A stretch of 64,000 nucleotides of DNA from Vreelandella massiliensis (GCF_900155385.1 NZ_LT699745.1:1192946-1256945), one strand, 5' to 3'. Positions 1-11,943 are shown, numbered from the stretch's first letter. Program-made: numbers and translations. Notes: generated from the sequence alone by a model not told the origin.

Positions 1-618
1 GATGAAGGAATGGCGGATTTCCAGCGCTCGCTGGGCCTGGATGACACCCTCGCAGGGCTTGAGGCTAACCCCTTGCCCGCCAGTATCGTGATTCAACCGC
101 GTGACGTTGAGCCGCTAGCGATGCAGGCACTCGCCGCGCGTTTAGAGGAGATGGCCGGCATCGACGAAGTGCGTCTGGATCTTGCTTGGATGGAACGGCT
201 TCGAAATCTGGCCGAGCTGGGGCGGCGTTTGGCCCTGGCGCTTGGAGTGCTATTCGGTTTAGGGGTGCTGCTGGTGGTGGGCAATACCGTGCGCCTGTCG
301 GTGGAGAGTCGGCGCCGCGAGATTGAGGTGGTCATGCTGATCGGGGCAACACACGCCTTTGTGCGTCGCCCCTTCTTGTACAGCGGTGCCTGGTACGGTT
401 TTGGCGGTGGCGTGTTCGCTCTCGTGCTCTTGAGCCTTGGCGGTCAGTGGTTATCGCTACCCGTGGCGGCCTTGGCCGAAAGCTATGGGGCGCAATTTTC
501 CCTACCGGCACTCGACGTGACAGGCTCTACAATTTTGCTATCTTGCAGTACACTACTCGGCTGGCTGGGCGCGTGGCTTGCGGTCACGCGGCATTTGGCC
601 AGCATCATGCCGAAGTGA
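1..618 (+). CDS. ftsX: Cell division protein FtsX, C-terminal part
   Basis: This is the 3' part of ftsX; the reading frame is already open at base 1, so the true start lies outside the window. FtsX is the membrane subunit of the FtsEX complex, which controls septal peptidoglycan hydrolases. The visible 205 residues hold the end of the periplasmic region and three hydrophobic spans, at fragment residues about 75-95, 122-145 and 175-195. FtsX normally has four, so the first is missing. The charged loop after the first visible span (ESRRREIEVVMLIGAT) is the typical FtsX cytoplasmic loop. The following rpoH matches the ftsYEX-rpoH order of gammaproteobacteria. Partial only because of the window edge. 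Confidence 0.9.
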   Translation, partial: DEGMADFQRSLGLDDTLAGLEANPLPASIVIQPRDVEPLAMQALAARLEEMAGIDEVRLDLAWMERLRNLAELGRRLALALGVLFGLGVLLVVGNTVRLSVESRRREIEVVMLIGATHAFVRRPFLYSGAWYGFGGGVFALVLLSLGGQWLSLPVAALAESYGAQFSLPALDVTGSTILLSCSTLLGWLGAWLAVTRHLASIMPK

Positions 619-803
619 GTAACCACGCGTAGTTTGGTGTCGTAAAGCGTTTTCTGATTTGCCGATCCTTATTTGCTGATCAATGCATGACAATGGGGTG
701 GGTTAGGGAAGGCTATCATGGCCGCTTTAGCGAACCTTTCCTGGCAGTCAGTGTCTATTTATCTAGTCAACCACGATGGGGTTATCAGGGAGACCACCTG
801 CAC

Positions 804-1673
804 ATGAGCAACAGTCTTCTACCGGTGGGGCAGCTTTCACCAGGCCACGACCTGGGCGGCTATATTCAAGCGGTTAACAGTATTTCCGTGCTGAGCGCGC
901 AAGAAGAGCGCGATTTAGCATTTCGCCTGTACGATGAGGGTGACTTGGAGGCCGCCCGTCGGCTTGTCCTTTCACACCTGCGTTTTGTCGTGCACATTGC
1001 GCGCAGTTACTCCGGTTACGGCCTGCAGCAAGCGGACCTGATCCAAGAGGGTAACGTTGGATTGATGAAGGCCGTCAAGCGCTTTGACCCCAATCAAGGG
1101 GTTCGGCTAGTGTCGTTTGCGGTACACTGGATCAAAGCGGAAATCCACGAGTTTGTGCTGCGTAACTGGCGGATTGTGAAAATCGCCACCACCAAGGCCC
1201 AGCGTAAGCTGTTCTTTAACCTGCGCAGCGCGAAAAAGCGCCTGGCGTGGCTGAACAACGACGAAGTCAACGCCATCGCTAAAGACCTCGACGTTAAACC
1301 CGAGGTGGTGCGCGATATGGAAGGGCGGCTGTCGTCGTTCGATGCAGGCTTTGATGCCTCGCCAAGCGACGATGAAGAGAGCGTCTACCAGGCGCCGGTG
1401 CACTATCTTGACGATGCGGCCGCCGACCCCGCCACACAGCTAGAGGATAGCGACTACGAGCAGGACGCCACGCGCCGCTTGCAGTCGGCCTTGGAGAGCC
1501 TTGACGAGCGCTCGCGGGATATCCTCAAACGCCGCTGGCTTGCCGAGTGCAAAGCGACCCTGCACGATCTCGCCGATGTTTACGGTGTCAGCGCGGAGCG
1601 GATCCGTCAGCTGGAAAAAAACGCGATGAAAAAGCTGCGCCAGAAAATTGGCGACGACGCCTTCGCGGCCTAA
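804..1673 (+). CDS. rpoH: RNA polymerase heat-shock sigma factor sigma-32
   Basis: Encodes a 289-residue sigma-32 that directs RNA polymerase to heat-shock promoters. Region 2 lies at about residues 53-125 and contains [19 protein letters not shown]. The RpoH box QRKLFFNLR at 133-141 is diagnostic of this subfamily. Region 4, with its helix-turn-helix, lies at about 228-280 and ends in [16 protein letters not shown] chose ATG 804 because [11 protein letters not shown] matches family N-termini and GGGAGA sits about 10 bases upstream. The frame is open back to 687, but those residues look unlike sigma factors. The 185-base gap after ftsX probably carries its own promoters, and a terminator follows at once. 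Confidence 0.97.
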   Translation: MSNSLLPVGQLSPGHDLGGYIQAVNSISVLSAQEERDLAFRLYDEGDLEAARRLVLSHLRFVVHIARSYSGYGLQQADLIQEGNVGLMKAVKRFDPNQGVRLVSFAVHWIKAEIHEFVLRNWRIVKIATTKAQRKLFFNLRSAKKRLAWLNNDEVNAIAKDLDVKPEVVRDMEGRLSSFDAGFDASPSDDEESVYQAPVHYLDDAAADPATQLEDSDYEQDATRRLQSALESLDERSRDILKRRWLAECKATLHDLADVYGVSAERIRQLEKNAMKKLRQKIGDDAFAA

Positions 1674-1693
1674 AGTGCCGCGTGAGCGACCTA

Positions 1694-1720
1694 AAAAACC
1701 GGCTCAGGGAGCCGGTTTTT
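1694..1720. terminator. Bidirectional intrinsic terminator between rpoH and slmA
   Basis: A perfect 12-bp inverted repeat (AAAAACCGGCTC and GAGCCGGTTTTT) encloses the three-base loop AGG. Both arms end in A or T runs, so it gives a GC stem followed by a U tract on either strand. It serves the convergent genes rpoH (plus) and slmA (minus). Confidence 0.93.
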
Positions 1721-1725
1721 GTGTT

Positions 1726-2334
1726 TTAAGCTGGCTGGGGAACATCGCGCAGAAGCGGCTCCGCCAGAAGCGACCACTGATCCTCCCAGTGCTCGGTCGG
1801 CAAGCGCTTGAAGTCACTGCGAACGTACTGGGCGATACGCCCCTCCGCTTGCGCGATGAGCAGATTGGCCGCGGCGGAGGCGGTAATCGTCGGGCGCCGG
1901 CCTTCGTTGAGCTCAGCTTCGCGCAGCACCTGTTTTAACTGCATTTCCAAACGTTCAAAGAGCTGATGCACGCGCTGTCGAAGCCTCGCTGTTTCGCCGG
2001 TGAGCACGTCCCCGTGCATCACGCGGGCAAGCCCGGGGTTTTTTTCCGCGAAACCCAGCACCAGCGTGAGAAGGGTGCCGCAGCGGCCAAGGGCATCGGG
2101 TACGTCCTCGAGAATCCGCGTGATACGAGCAAACAGGCTCTCTTCGATAAAGTCGATCAGCCCCTCAAACATGCGCGCTTTGCTAGGGAAGTGGCGATAC
2201 AGCGCCGCTTCCGATACCCCCACTTGACGCGCAAGGGCGGCGGTGGTGATGCGCTTGCCGCTATCCTCCTCCAGCATCAATGCCAGTGCTTGTAGAATCT
2301 GCTCACGGCGATGCGGTTTTTGTGAATCGCTCAT
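1726..2334 (-). CDS. slmA: Nucleoid occlusion factor SlmA (TetR family)
   Basis: Encodes a 202-residue TetR-fold DNA-binding protein. SlmA binds chromosomal sites and inhibits FtsZ assembly over the nucleoid. The N-terminal helix-turn-helix is at about residues 28-62 (ITTAALARQVGVSEAALYRHFPSK), and the rest is the helical dimerisation and FtsZ-binding domain. I chose ATG 2334 because AGGGAGG lies at normal distance. The in-frame GTG at 2340 would overlap that ribosome site. argB ends 18 bases upstream on the same strand, so slmA is probably the last gene of coaBC-dut-algC-argB-slmA. Neighbours dut and coaBC match the slmA context in E. coli and pseudomonads. Confidence 0.92.
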   Translation of the reverse strand: MSDSQKPHRREQILQALALMLEEDSGKRITTAALARQVGVSEAALYRHFPSKARMFEGLIDFIEESLFARITRILEDVPDALGRCGTLLTLVLGFAEKNPGLARVMHGDVLTGETARLRQRVHQLFERLEMQLKQVLREAELNEGRRPTITASAAANLLIAQAEGRIAQYVRSDFKRLPTEHWEDQWSLLAEPLLRDVPQPA

Positions 2335-2352
2335 GGCCACCTCCCTTAGCGG

Positions 2353-4703
<2,351 letters not shown>

Positions 4704-4757
4704 GTGCTTCCTCGTTAAAGCGGTAAAAAGTAAGGTATAAACAGTGCGCTAGGTGAT

Positions 4758-5222
4758 TTATGCCGTACCGGTGCTGCCGAAACCGCCGCTGCCGCGCAGG
4801 CTATCGTCAAACTGCTCGACGACCTCAAGCTCGGCCTGCACCACGGGTACCAGCACGTACTGGGCCAAGCGCTCAAACGGCTCAAGGGTGAACGTCCGCT
4901 GGCCGCGGTTCCAGACCGACACCATCAGCTCTCCTTGGTAGTCCGAATCGATCAAGCCCACCAGGTTGCCGAGAACGATGCCGTGTTTATGCCCAAGCCC
5001 CGAGCGGGGCAGAATCATCCCCGCAAGCGTTGGGTCTTGGATATGGATGGCAAGCCCCGTGCGCACCAGTTCGCACTCGCCGGGTGCCAGGGTGAGCGGT
5101 GCATCGAGCAGCGCACGCAGATCCATCCCCGCTGAGCCGTCGGTGGCGTAAGTGGGCAGGTGATCACGCAGGCGTTCGTCGAGTATTTTGCACTGAAGCC
5201 TAGGGTGCGGCCGGGCGGTCAT
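4758..5222 (-). CDS. dut: dUTP diphosphatase
   Basis: Encodes a 154-residue trimeric dUTPase that hydrolyses dUTP to dUMP and pyrophosphate, keeping uracil out of DNA and supplying dTMP synthesis. Conserved motifs appear in order: GSAGMDLRA near the N-terminus, [11 protein letters not shown] in the middle, [10 protein letters not shown] after it, and the C-terminal [10 protein letters not shown] that closes over the active site. I chose ATG 5222: GAGGA lies eight bases upstream, and the resulting length fits the family (about 151). The in-frame GTG at 5237 is inside that ribosome-binding stretch. coaBC ends 25 bases upstream on the same strand. Confidence 0.96.
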   Translation of the reverse strand: MTARPHPRLQCKILDERLRDHLPTYATDGSAGMDLRALLDAPLTLAPGECELVRTGLAIHIQDPTLAGMILPRSGLGHKHGIVLGNLVGLIDSDYQGELMVSVWNRGQRTFTLEPFERLAQYVLVPVVQAELEVVEQFDDSLRGSGGFGSTGTA

Positions 5223-5247
5223 GATGGTGTTCCTCACACTATAGTCA

Positions 5248-6474
5248 TTAAGACGTTAAGAGCATAAGCGCGCGCTGGATAATCGCGTTGGCCAGCGCTT
5301 GCTTGGATTGGGTCGGCTGATGCTCGCTTTCCGTACCCTTTGGGGTGCGCCACAAGAGCCATGCGGCGTTGTCGTCGCTGCCAAAGCCGAGCCCCGCGAC
5401 AGAGACGTCGTTGGCCACGATCATATCGAGCCCCTTGCGCGTGAGTTTGTCGTGAGCGTAGTGCTCGACATCCTGCGTTTCGGCGGCAAACCCGACCACG
5501 AACGGGCGCTTGCCGGCGGGTAAGGCCGCGATGCCCGCGATGATATCGGGGTTCTTGATCAGCGTCAGGGTGAGCGTATCGCTATCGTCGCGCTTTTTGA
5601 TCTTATGCGCCGAGGCCGATTCGGCGCGGTAATCGGCGACGGCGGCGCAGCCGATGAACAGCGCCGCCGTCGGGGCTAAGCGCTGCGCTTGGCTATTCAT
5701 CTCCTCGGCGGACTCTACGTCGATGCGCTTAACGCCTTTTGGCGTAGGTAAGCTCACCGGGCCGCTGATCAGTGTGACCTTGGCGCCGCTTGCCGCGGCC
5801 GCCGCGGCAAGCGCAAACCCCATCTTCCCCGAGCTGTGATTGGAGAGATAGCGCACGGGGTCAAGCGGCTCGCGAGTGGGGCCGGCGGTGATGACGACAT
5901 GCACGGCGTTTTGCGGTGACACTTGCGGTGTTAGCTGATTGAAAACGGCCTCCACGATGGCTTCCGGCTCGCTCATGCGCCCGGGGCCGACATCGCCGCA
6001 GGCCTGATCGCCGGCGTCGGGGCCAATGGGCTGCCAGCCGTCCTGTTCCAGTAGGGCGATATTGCGCTGCGAGGCGGGGTGGCGCCACATGGCTTGATTC
6101 ATCGCCGGGGCGATCAGCTTTGGCGCTTCACTGGCAAGGCAGAGCGTGGTGAGCAGATCATCGGCCATGCCGTGGGCGAGGCGCGCGATAAGATCCGCCG
6201 TTGCCGGGGCAATCAACACCACATCGGCCCAGCGGGCGAGTTCGATATGCCCCATCCCCGCTTCGGCGTCAGGGTCTAAAAGGGAGGTGCGTACCGCCTC
6301 ACCGGAGAGCGCTTGCAGCGTCATCGGCGTGATAAACGCCTGAGCACCCTCGGTCATGACCACGCGCACCTCGCACCCCGCCTGTTTGAGCAAGCGGATA
6401 ATCAGCGCGCTTTTGTAGGCGGCAATCCCGGCGCTAACGCCAAGCAGCACGCGTTTTCCCGTCAATAGAGCCAT
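5248..6474 (-). CDS. coaBC: Bifunctional phosphopantothenoylcysteine decarboxylase / phosphopantothenate-cysteine ligase
   Basis: Encodes a 408-residue fusion enzyme for two successive steps of coenzyme A synthesis. The N-terminal CoaC half is an FMN flavoprotein: [12 protein letters not shown] near residues 13-24, [14 protein letters not shown] near 91, and the PxMNxxMW motif (PAMNQAMW) near 123. The CoaB half begins at about 190 with [24 protein letters not shown], the nucleotide-binding and ligase region. Length and domain order are standard. It is probably first in the minus-strand operon coaBC-dut-algC-argB-slmA. The 144-base divergent region to radC should hold promoters for both directions. 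Confidence 0.96.
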   Translation of the reverse strand: MALLTGKRVLLGVSAGIAAYKSALIIRLLKQAGCEVRVVMTEGAQAFITPMTLQALSGEAVRTSLLDPDAEAGMGHIELARWADVVLIAPATADLIARLAHGMADDLLTTLCLASEAPKLIAPAMNQAMWRHPASQRNIALLEQDGWQPIGPDAGDQACGDVGPGRMSEPEAIVEAVFNQLTPQVSPQNAVHVVITAGPTREPLDPVRYLSNHSSGKMGFALAAAAAASGAKVTLISGPVSLPTPKGVKRIDVESAEEMNSQAQRLAPTAALFIGCAAVADYRAESASAHKIKKRDDSDTLTLTLIKNPDIIAGIAALPAGKRPFVVGFAAETQDVEHYAHDKLTRKGLDMIVANDVSVAGLGFGSDDNAAWLLWRTPKGTESEHQPTQSKQALANAIIQRALMLLTS

Positions 6475-6618
6475 GGCAGGTGATCCCTAAGTGTCGGTCT
6501 TTGGGCAGAGAGTAACTCAAAGGCGCTACCATACCACTGGCGCGCATCCCTTGGCAGGCCTAAGCTAGATCGGAAGCGGGCAATAGAAAGGGAACGTTAA
6601 CGTAGCAGGGAGAGCGTT

Positions 6619-7293
6619 ATGGGAATTAATCACTGGCCCGAAGGCGAGCGGCCGCGGGAGAAGCTTTTGACCATGGGCGCGCAGGCGCTTTCGGATGCCG
6701 AACTGTTAGCCATTTTTTTACGCGTCGGCGTAAAGGGGCGCTCCGCGGTGGATCTGGCGCGGGATCTGCTCTCAAGCTTTGGCGGTTTGCGCGCGCTGCT
6801 GGAGGCCGATCAAGACGCGTTCTGTGCCGCCAGAGGCTTGGGTAGCGCCAAGTTTGCCCAGCTGCAAGCCACGCTTGAGCTTTCCCGCCGCCATTTGGCC
6901 AGCCAGTTGGCGCGGGGCAATGCGCTGACCTCACCCGCGCTGGTACGCCACTACTTGACCTCACAGATGCGCCATCTCGGGCACGAGGAGTTTGCGGTGC
7001 TGTTTCTGGATACCCAGCACCGCATCATTCGCTATGAGTCGCTGTTTCGCGGCACGCTGGATAGCGCCTCGGTCTATCCGCGCGAGGTCGCTAAAAGGGC
7101 GCTGGAGCTTGGCGCCGGGGCAATGATCCTGGCCCACAACCACCCCTCCGGCGTCGCCGAGCCCAGCGATGCCGACCGGCGCATTACCGAGCGCTTAAAA
7201 GAGGCGCTAGGGCTTTTTGATATTCGGGTGCTGGACCACTTTGTGGTCGGTGACGGCGATGTGGTGTCGTTTGCCGAGCGCGGCTGGATATAG
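6619..7293 (+). CDS. radC: RadC family JAB/MPN-domain protein
   Basis: Encodes a 224-residue RadC protein. The N-terminal 100 residues carry a helix-hairpin-helix-like region ([23 protein letters not shown]). The C-terminal MPN/JAB domain holds [14 protein letters not shown] at about 174-187, the two histidines and aspartate that would bind zinc. The name comes from a repair phenotype later ascribed to another gene, so the substrate and role of chromosomal RadC are unclear. ATG 6619 has GGAGAG nearby. Its place between divergent coaBC and rpmB-rpmG is conserved in gammaproteobacteria. Confidence 0.93.
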   Translation: MGINHWPEGERPREKLLTMGAQALSDAELLAIFLRVGVKGRSAVDLARDLLSSFGGLRALLEADQDAFCAARGLGSAKFAQLQATLELSRRHLASQLARGNALTSPALVRHYLTSQMRHLGHEEFAVLFLDTQHRIIRYESLFRGTLDSASVYPREVAKRALELGAGAMILAHNHPSGVAEPSDADRRITERLKEALGLFDIRVLDHFVVGDGDVVSFAERGWI

Positions 7294-7433
7294 TGGTCGA
7301 CTTATGGGAACATAGCGGGCTGTCAGTGGCGTCAGCGTCGCGCGACTTCCCGTATTTTTCCGGCCTTTGCCTCAGGATACTGCGATCAAATGGGGCGAAT
7401 AGGCGTATTTTTGCTCTTTTGAGGCGGTTTAAC

Positions 7434-7462
7434 TTGCCGCTCATCGGGTCCTCTGGTATAAA
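7434..7462 (+). promoter_or_regulatory. Sigma-70 promoter for rpmB-rpmG
   Basis: A -35 element TTGCCG at 7434-7439 and a -10 element TATAAA at 7457-7462 are separated by 17 bases. The site lies about 130 bases before the rpmB start, in the otherwise empty gap after radC. This is the best promoter match seen there; no transcript data are available. Confidence 0.7.
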
Positions 7463-7589
7463 GTGCCACCTTTAACTTGGGTTGAATAACGGGCTTGGGA
7501 AACGTCAGGCGGTGCAATCGCGTCAACTGCCTCCCTGCTCCGGTTTGCCCGACAGTTTTGAACAACTCGCCAAGCGGTTGGAGGCTCTC

Positions 7590-7826
7590 ATGTCCAAAGT
7601 ATGTCAGGTTACCGGCAAGCGCCCGGTATCCGGTAACAATGTATCTCACTCTCAGCGTAAGACGCGTCGTCGCTTCTTGCCGAACCTGCACACCCATCGT
7701 TTTTGGGTAGAAGCCGAAAACCGCTTCGTCAAGCTGCGCGTCTCCTCCAAGGGCATGCGCATCATCGACAAGAAAGGTATCGAAACGGTTCTGGCTGACA
7801 TCCGCAAGCGCGGCGAAGCCATCTAA
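7590..7826 (+). CDS. rpmB: Large ribosomal subunit protein bL28
   Basis: Encodes a 78-residue bL28, a component of the 50S subunit. The sequence [21 protein letters not shown] followed by [11 protein letters not shown] is typical, as are the high basic content and the C-terminal end EAI. ATG 7590 was chosen from family alignment and the GGAGG upstream; the open frame before it is not ribosomal. rpmG follows after 43 bases, as in most gammaproteobacteria, and both probably use the promoter at 7434. Confidence 0.98.
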   Translation: MSKVCQVTGKRPVSGNNVSHSQRKTRRRFLPNLHTHRFWVEAENRFVKLRVSSKGMRIIDKKGIETVLADIRKRGEAI

Positions 7827-7869
7827 GACAGCGCCATCCACGGCAGCAACACACTGGGAGAGTGAAATC

Positions 7870-8025
7870 ATGCGCGATAAGATCAAGTTGGTGTCCAGCG
7901 CCGGTACCGGCCACTTCTACACCACTGATAAGAACAAGCGTAACACCCCGGATAAGTTCGAATTTAAAAAGTACGATCCGGTGGTTCGCAAGCACGTGAT
8001 CTATAAGGAAGCCAAGATCAAGTAA
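7870..8025 (+). CDS. rpmG: Large ribosomal subunit protein bL33
   Basis: Encodes a 51-residue bL33 of the 50S subunit: it starts [19 protein letters not shown] and ends VIYKEAKIK. It is short but unmistakable from sequence and from its place after rpmB. This copy lacks the cysteine pairs of zinc-binding L33 paralogues, so it is the zinc-independent type. GGGAGAG lies upstream of ATG 7870. An intrinsic terminator follows 48 bases after the stop. Confidence 0.98.
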   Translation: MRDKIKLVSSAGTGHFYTTDKNKRNTPDKFEFKKYDPVVRKHVIYKEAKIK

Positions 8026-8072
8026 GCGATTACGCTGATCGGCTTTCACCGCAGGCGAGTTAGCCTGCCGAT

Positions 8073-8097
8073 AAAACCCGGCTAAGGCCGGGTTTTT
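8073..8097 (+). terminator. Intrinsic terminator after rpmG
   Basis: A ten-base stem (AAAACCCGGC pairing with GCCGGGTTTT) with loop TAAG is followed by T residues. A smaller hairpin, GCAGGC/GCCTGC at 8051-8068, stands just before it. Confidence 0.92.
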
Positions 8098-8152
8098 GCA
8101 TGTCGATGCCTACAGCGCCTTCCTCTGCAGGGCGCTGGCTAAGTGAGTCATC

Positions 8153-8980
8153 ATGCCCGAATTGCCCGAAGTTGAAACCACGCGGCGCGGTATTGCGCCC
8201 TACGTGGAAGGCCAGGAAGTGACCGAGGTGATCGTGCGCCAGCAGCGGCTGCGGGTGCCGGTGCCTAAGGAGCTCCCCGAGCGGTTGATCGGCGAGCGCA
8301 TCGGCACGCTGCGTCGACGCGCCAAATACCTGCTCCTGCCCGTCGAGGGCGAGCAGCAAGAGCCAACGCTTTTGTGGCACCTGGGCATGTCGGGCAGCCT
8401 GCGTATCGCTCGGGTGGGGGATTTGCCCAAAAAGCACGATCATATTGATCTGGTGCTGGCCAACGCGCATATTTTGCGTTACCACGACCCGCGCCGCTTT
8501 GGCTTTGTGGACTGGCTGCAAGGCGATGAACAGCGCGATCCGCGCTTGGCGCGTTTGGGTCCGGAGCCGCTATCCGGCGCGTTTACCGGGGAGCGTCTCT
8601 ATCGGCTGTCACGCGGCAAGCGCATGGCGGTCAAACCGTTTTTGATGGATAACCAAGTGGTCGTGGGCGTGGGCAATATCTATGCGTCCGAGGCGCTTTT
8701 TATGGCGGGCATTGACCCCCGTCGCGCCGCCGGGCGCATTTCGCTTGAGCGCTACGAACGCTTGGCCGCGGCCGCTCGCGAGGTGCTGGCGGCGGCGATA
8801 ACCCAAGGCGGTACCACCCTGCGCGACTTTGTCAGTGGTCAGGGCGAGCCGGGCTATTTTGCCCAACGCCTGAATGTTTATGGTCGCCATGGCCAGCCGT
8901 GCCGGCGCTGTGGCGGTGAGTTAAAGCGCATTACGCTTGGCCAGCGTGCGAGCGTTTACTGCCCCCGGTGTCAGCGTTAA
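8153..8980 (+). CDS. mutM: Formamidopyrimidine-DNA glycosylase (Fpg/MutM)
   Basis: Encodes a 275-residue bifunctional DNA glycosylase/AP lyase that removes 8-oxoguanine and formamidopyrimidines. After Met removal, the catalytic Pro and Glu begin the mature protein ([13 protein letters not shown]). The beta-clamp [11 protein letters not shown] lies near residue 75. The helix-two-turn-helix region contains [13 protein letters not shown]. The C-terminal zinc finger (CRRCGG, then YCPRCQ) has all four cysteines. Length is normal and the gene follows rpmG as in E. coli. It ends 37 bases before rlmI. Confidence 0.97.
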   Translation: MPELPEVETTRRGIAPYVEGQEVTEVIVRQQRLRVPVPKELPERLIGERIGTLRRRAKYLLLPVEGEQQEPTLLWHLGMSGSLRIARVGDLPKKHDHIDLVLANAHILRYHDPRRFGFVDWLQGDEQRDPRLARLGPEPLSGAFTGERLYRLSRGKRMAVKPFLMDNQVVVGVGNIYASEALFMAGIDPRRAAGRISLERYERLAAAAREVLAAAITQGGTTLRDFVSGQGEPGYFAQRLNVYGRHGQPCRRCGGELKRITLGQRASVYCPRCQR

Positions 8981-9017
8981 ACCGCTATCCCGGCATTACC
9001 GTTTTTTGGAGAGAATC

Positions 9018-10208
9018 GTGACCCAACGCCTGCGACTGAATAAAAACGCCGACCGCCGCTTGAAAGCGGGGCATCTCTGGATCTACTCCAACGAGGTGGA
9101 TACCCAGGAGACGCCGCTTAAAAACTTCACCGGCGGTGAAGCGGCCATCGTCGAGGCATCGAACGGTAAGGCGCTGGGTGTGGCCTACGTCAACCCGCAC
9201 TCGTTGATCTGCGCGCGGGTGATGTCCCGGGACCCGGCGATGCGCTTAGACCGTTCGCTGTTTGTCCACCGCTTTAATCAGGCGCTGGCGCTGCGGCAGC
9301 GGCTCTTCGACAAGCCGTTTTACCGCTTGATACACGGCGAAGGCGACCTTCTGCCGGGGCTTGTGATCGACCGTTTTGGCGATGTGCTGGTGGTACAGCT
9401 TAATACCGCAGGGATGCAGGCGCTTAGCGATGAGATCGTCGATGCGCTGGAAAAAGTACTCAAGCCGGGCGTCATCGTCTTTCGTAACGACACGGGGGGG
9501 CGCCGCCAGGAAGGCTTAGAAGCGCATGTGGAGGTGGCCAAAGGCACGCTGCCCGATGAGGTGCTGATCGAAGAGAACGGGGTCCGCTTTGCGGTGCCGG
9601 TACTCGACGGGCAAAAGACCGGCTGGTTCTTCGACCACCGCGCGAACCGCGAATGGCTCAACCGCCAAGTGGCGGGTAAACGCGTGCTGGATGTGTTCAG
9701 CTACGTCGGCGGTTGGGGGGTGCAGGCGGCGGCCAGCGGGGCGTCGAGCGTGCTGTGCGTGGATAGTTCTGGCCCGGCGCTTGCGCAAGTGGCGCGCAAT
9801 GCCGAGCTTAACGGCCTGCACGAGCAGATCGCGATCGGCGAAGGCGATGCCTTCGAGGCGCTGGCAGCGCTGAAAGCCGACGGTGAGGCGTTCGATGTGG
9901 TGATCCTCGACCCGCCGGCGTTTATCAAAAAGCGCAAGGATATCCCTAACGGCGAGCGCGCCTACGCCCGCTTGAACCGTGAAGCGATGCGCCTGCTTGG
10001 CCGCGACGGTCTGTTGCTCTCGGCGTCGTGCTCCATGCACTTGGCGCCGGAGCGCTTGATGGAGGTGGTGCGTGGCGCGGTACGCCATCAGGACCGCCAT
10101 GGCCAGGTGATTTTCCAGGGCCATCAGGGGGGCGATCACCCGGTGCATCCGGCGATCCCGGAAACGGCGTACCTAAAAGCACTGGGCGTGCGTGTGTTCC
10201 GCGATTAA
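9018..10208 (+). CDS. rlmI: 23S rRNA methyltransferase RlmI-like
   Basis: Encodes a 396-residue class I SAM-dependent RNA methyltransferase. RlmI makes m5C at position 1962 of 23S rRNA. An N-terminal PUA domain (about 1-75, with GHLWIYSNEVD) precedes the EEHD-like linker and the Rossmann domain. The SAM loop is DVFSYVGGWGVQA near 224. The catalytic DPPAFIKK is near 301, and SASCSMHL near 335 supplies the cysteine. I chose GTG 9018 because GGAGA lies upstream and the length equals E. coli RlmI. The frame stays open further upstream into the end of mutM, without family similarity. Confidence 0.92.
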   Translation: MTQRLRLNKNADRRLKAGHLWIYSNEVDTQETPLKNFTGGEAAIVEASNGKALGVAYVNPHSLICARVMSRDPAMRLDRSLFVHRFNQALALRQRLFDKPFYRLIHGEGDLLPGLVIDRFGDVLVVQLNTAGMQALSDEIVDALEKVLKPGVIVFRNDTGGRRQEGLEAHVEVAKGTLPDEVLIEENGVRFAVPVLDGQKTGWFFDHRANREWLNRQVAGKRVLDVFSYVGGWGVQAAASGASSVLCVDSSGPALAQVARNAELNGLHEQIAIGEGDAFEALAALKADGEAFDVVILDPPAFIKKRKDIPNGERAYARLNREAMRLLGRDGLLLSASCSMHLAPERLMEVVRGAVRHQDRHGQVIFQGHQGGDHPVHPAIPETAYLKALGVRVFRD

Positions 10209-10277
10209 GCCTAAATGCCGCAGGCGCGAAGGATAATTTTTCGTGCTTGCGGCGTAATAATATGATTTTTCTCCTAG

Positions 10278-10303
10278 AAAACGCCTTCACCGGCGTTTTT
10301 TTT
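10278..10303 (+). terminator. Intrinsic terminator after rlmI
   Basis: The stem AAAACGCC/GGCGTTTT has a six-base loop (TTCACC) and is followed by a run of eight T residues including the stem end. It closes the transcript through rlmI before the alanine dehydrogenase gene. Confidence 0.88.
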
Positions 10304-10394
10304 GTTTTGTTGTAAGGGGGATGGGAATGGCTTTCTGGTGTGCTGTAATAACAGCGACACCATCCATAACAAGCCGTTCCATGAGGAGAATTCC

Positions 10395-11544
10395 ATGCGC
10401 ATCGCCGTTCCCAAAGAGATCAAAAATCACGAATATCGCGTCGCCCTCACCCCGACCGGCGCGCGCGAGCTGACCGGGCGTGGCCACGAGGTGGTCGTGC
10501 CGTCCCTTATACACATCTCGACGTGTATTCGTGCAAGCCAGCGCCGGCGAGGGCGCGGGCTTTCGCGATGCCGATTTCGAGGCCGCCGGGGCGCGCATTG
10601 AAGCCGACGTGGACGCCCTATGGCAAAGCGCCGAACTCATACTAAAAGTCAAAGAGCCGCAGCCTGACGAAGTGGCGCGGCTTACCCCAGAGCACACCCT
10701 GTTTACTTATCTGCACTTGGCCGCCGAGGAGTCGCTGACGCGCGGTTTGATGGAGAGCGGTGCCACCTGTATCGCCTATGAAACCGTCACCGACGCCCGC
10801 GGTGGCTTGCCGCTGCTGGCGCCGATGAGCACCGTTGCCGGGCGTATGGCGGTACAGGCCGGCGCCCACAGCCTGGAGAAAGCCCAAGGCGGCGCGGGTG
10901 TGCTGCTTCCCGGTGTGCCGGGCGTCGCGCCGGGCAACGTGACCGTGATCGGCGGTGGCGTGGTGGGCGAAAACGCGGCGCGCATGGCGCTAGGGTTGGG
11001 CGCCGATGTCACCATTCTGGATAAATCACTCGCGCGGCTGGAAGTGCTGGATGACCGTTATCAAGGGCGGATCAAAACGGTCTACTCCACCGCCGATGCG
11101 CTCGATAGCGCCGCGCGCGAATCCGACATGGTGATCGGCGCGGTACTGATCCCTGGTGCCGCAGCGCCCAAACTGATCACCCGCAAGATGCTCGGCGATA
11201 TGAAGCCGGGTAGCGTGCTGGTGGACGTGGCGATTGACCAGGGCGGCTGCTTTGAAACCAGCAAGCCCACCACCCATGCCGAGCCGACCTATATCGTTGA
11301 CGGCATCGTCCACTACTGCGTGGCCAACATGCCGGGGGCGGTGGCGCGCACCTCCACCCAAGGGTTGACCAACGCCACGCTGCCGTTTGTGCTGGCGTTG
11401 GCCGATAAAGGCTGGAAGCAGGCGCTGAAGGATGACGCCCATTTCTTGCCGGGGCTCAATGTTCACAACGGCCAGGTGACGTATCAAGCGGTGGCCGACG
11501 CCTTCGGTTTGGAGAGCGTCGACCCGGCGAGCGTGGTCGGTTAA
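10395..11544 (+). pseudogene. ald: Alanine dehydrogenase, frame broken by a 34-base insertion
   Basis: Alanine dehydrogenase interconverts L-alanine and pyruvate plus ammonia with NAD. The start [20 protein letters not shown] at 10395 has GAGGAG upstream. The frame is lost at 10500 and resumes in another frame at 10534 ([20 protein letters not shown]), then runs intact to 11544. The intact part has the NAD-binding [13 protein letters not shown] and the DVAIDQGG and NMPGAV motifs. Removing 10500-10533 leaves exactly 372 codons (371 residues), the usual Ald length, so the break is a single event. The first frame yields only 68 residues. The extra bases look like a transposase mosaic end, so the gene is probably intact in the living strain. 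Confidence 0.88.
10500..10533. other. Tn5/Nextera mosaic-end-like insertion in ald
   Basis: Bases 10500-10518 match the reverse complement of the 19-bp hyperactive Tn5 mosaic end at 17 of 19 positions, differing at positions 2 and 6. Bases 10519-10528 (CGACGTGTAT) then match 8 of 10 bases of a second, inverted end. Together they resemble the head-to-head junction used in mate-pair tagmentation libraries. TCGTG occurs on both sides (10495-10499 and 10529-10533). The piece shifts the ald frame by one base. An assembly or adapter artefact is the likeliest origin; a natural footprint of an IS50-like element is the alternative. Confidence 0.75.
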
Positions 11545-11559
11545 ACGACAGGCTAGCAT

Positions 11560-11808
11560 TCAATAGTGCGGCGGCACATCGTCTTCAGGGCGGGGTGTCG
11601 CCGCGCTGTCGCTTTGTTGTAGGGTTTGATGCTGTTCGCGCAGGCGTTCGCGCATTAAGGCGCTGATCTGTTCGAGTTTTTCCAGGCGGCGCTCTTGTTG
11701 CGCCACCGCATGATCCAGCGTATCCAGCCAGTGCTCTTGATAAGCGAGATGGGTTTCCAACATTTCAAAACGTTGGAATAGCTCGGCGGGCGATAATGTT
11801 TGGGTCAT
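11560..11808 (-). CDS. slyX: SlyX family protein
   Basis: Encodes an 82-residue protein with the SlyX pattern: a long amphipathic heptad helix (about residues 7-62; ERRLEKLEQISALMRERLRE) and a proline-rich C-terminus ending in PPHY, as in most SlyX proteins. It probably forms a coiled-coil oligomer. Its function is unknown; the name comes from proximity to slyD in E. coli. It is convergent with ald, 15 bases away, and divergent from the cold-shock-domain gene. Confidence 0.85.
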   Translation of the reverse strand: MTQTLSPAELFQRFEMLETHLAYQEHWLDTLDHAVAQQERRLEKLEQISALMRERLREQHQTLQQSDSAATPRPEDDVPPHY

Positions 11809-11943
11809 GGTAACATCGCAACCTTGTAAGCGTGTGAAAAGTCGTCACATGTGTAGGAGGGCCGCCGCGTAATGGCAGCGGTCGGTAGGACGAGGTATTG
11901 TCCTGTGTCTGTTACCCATACAACAAGAGAGCTTTTTGTATCC

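Noticed and set aside
687..803. Longer rpoH start upstream of 804
   Set aside because: The added 39 residues resemble no sigma factor, and a proper ribosome site precedes 804.
10480..11544. A separate, complete alanine dehydrogenase starting near 10480
   Set aside because: Its first residues come from the shifted frame and the inserted bases; the true N-terminus is in the other frame from 10395.
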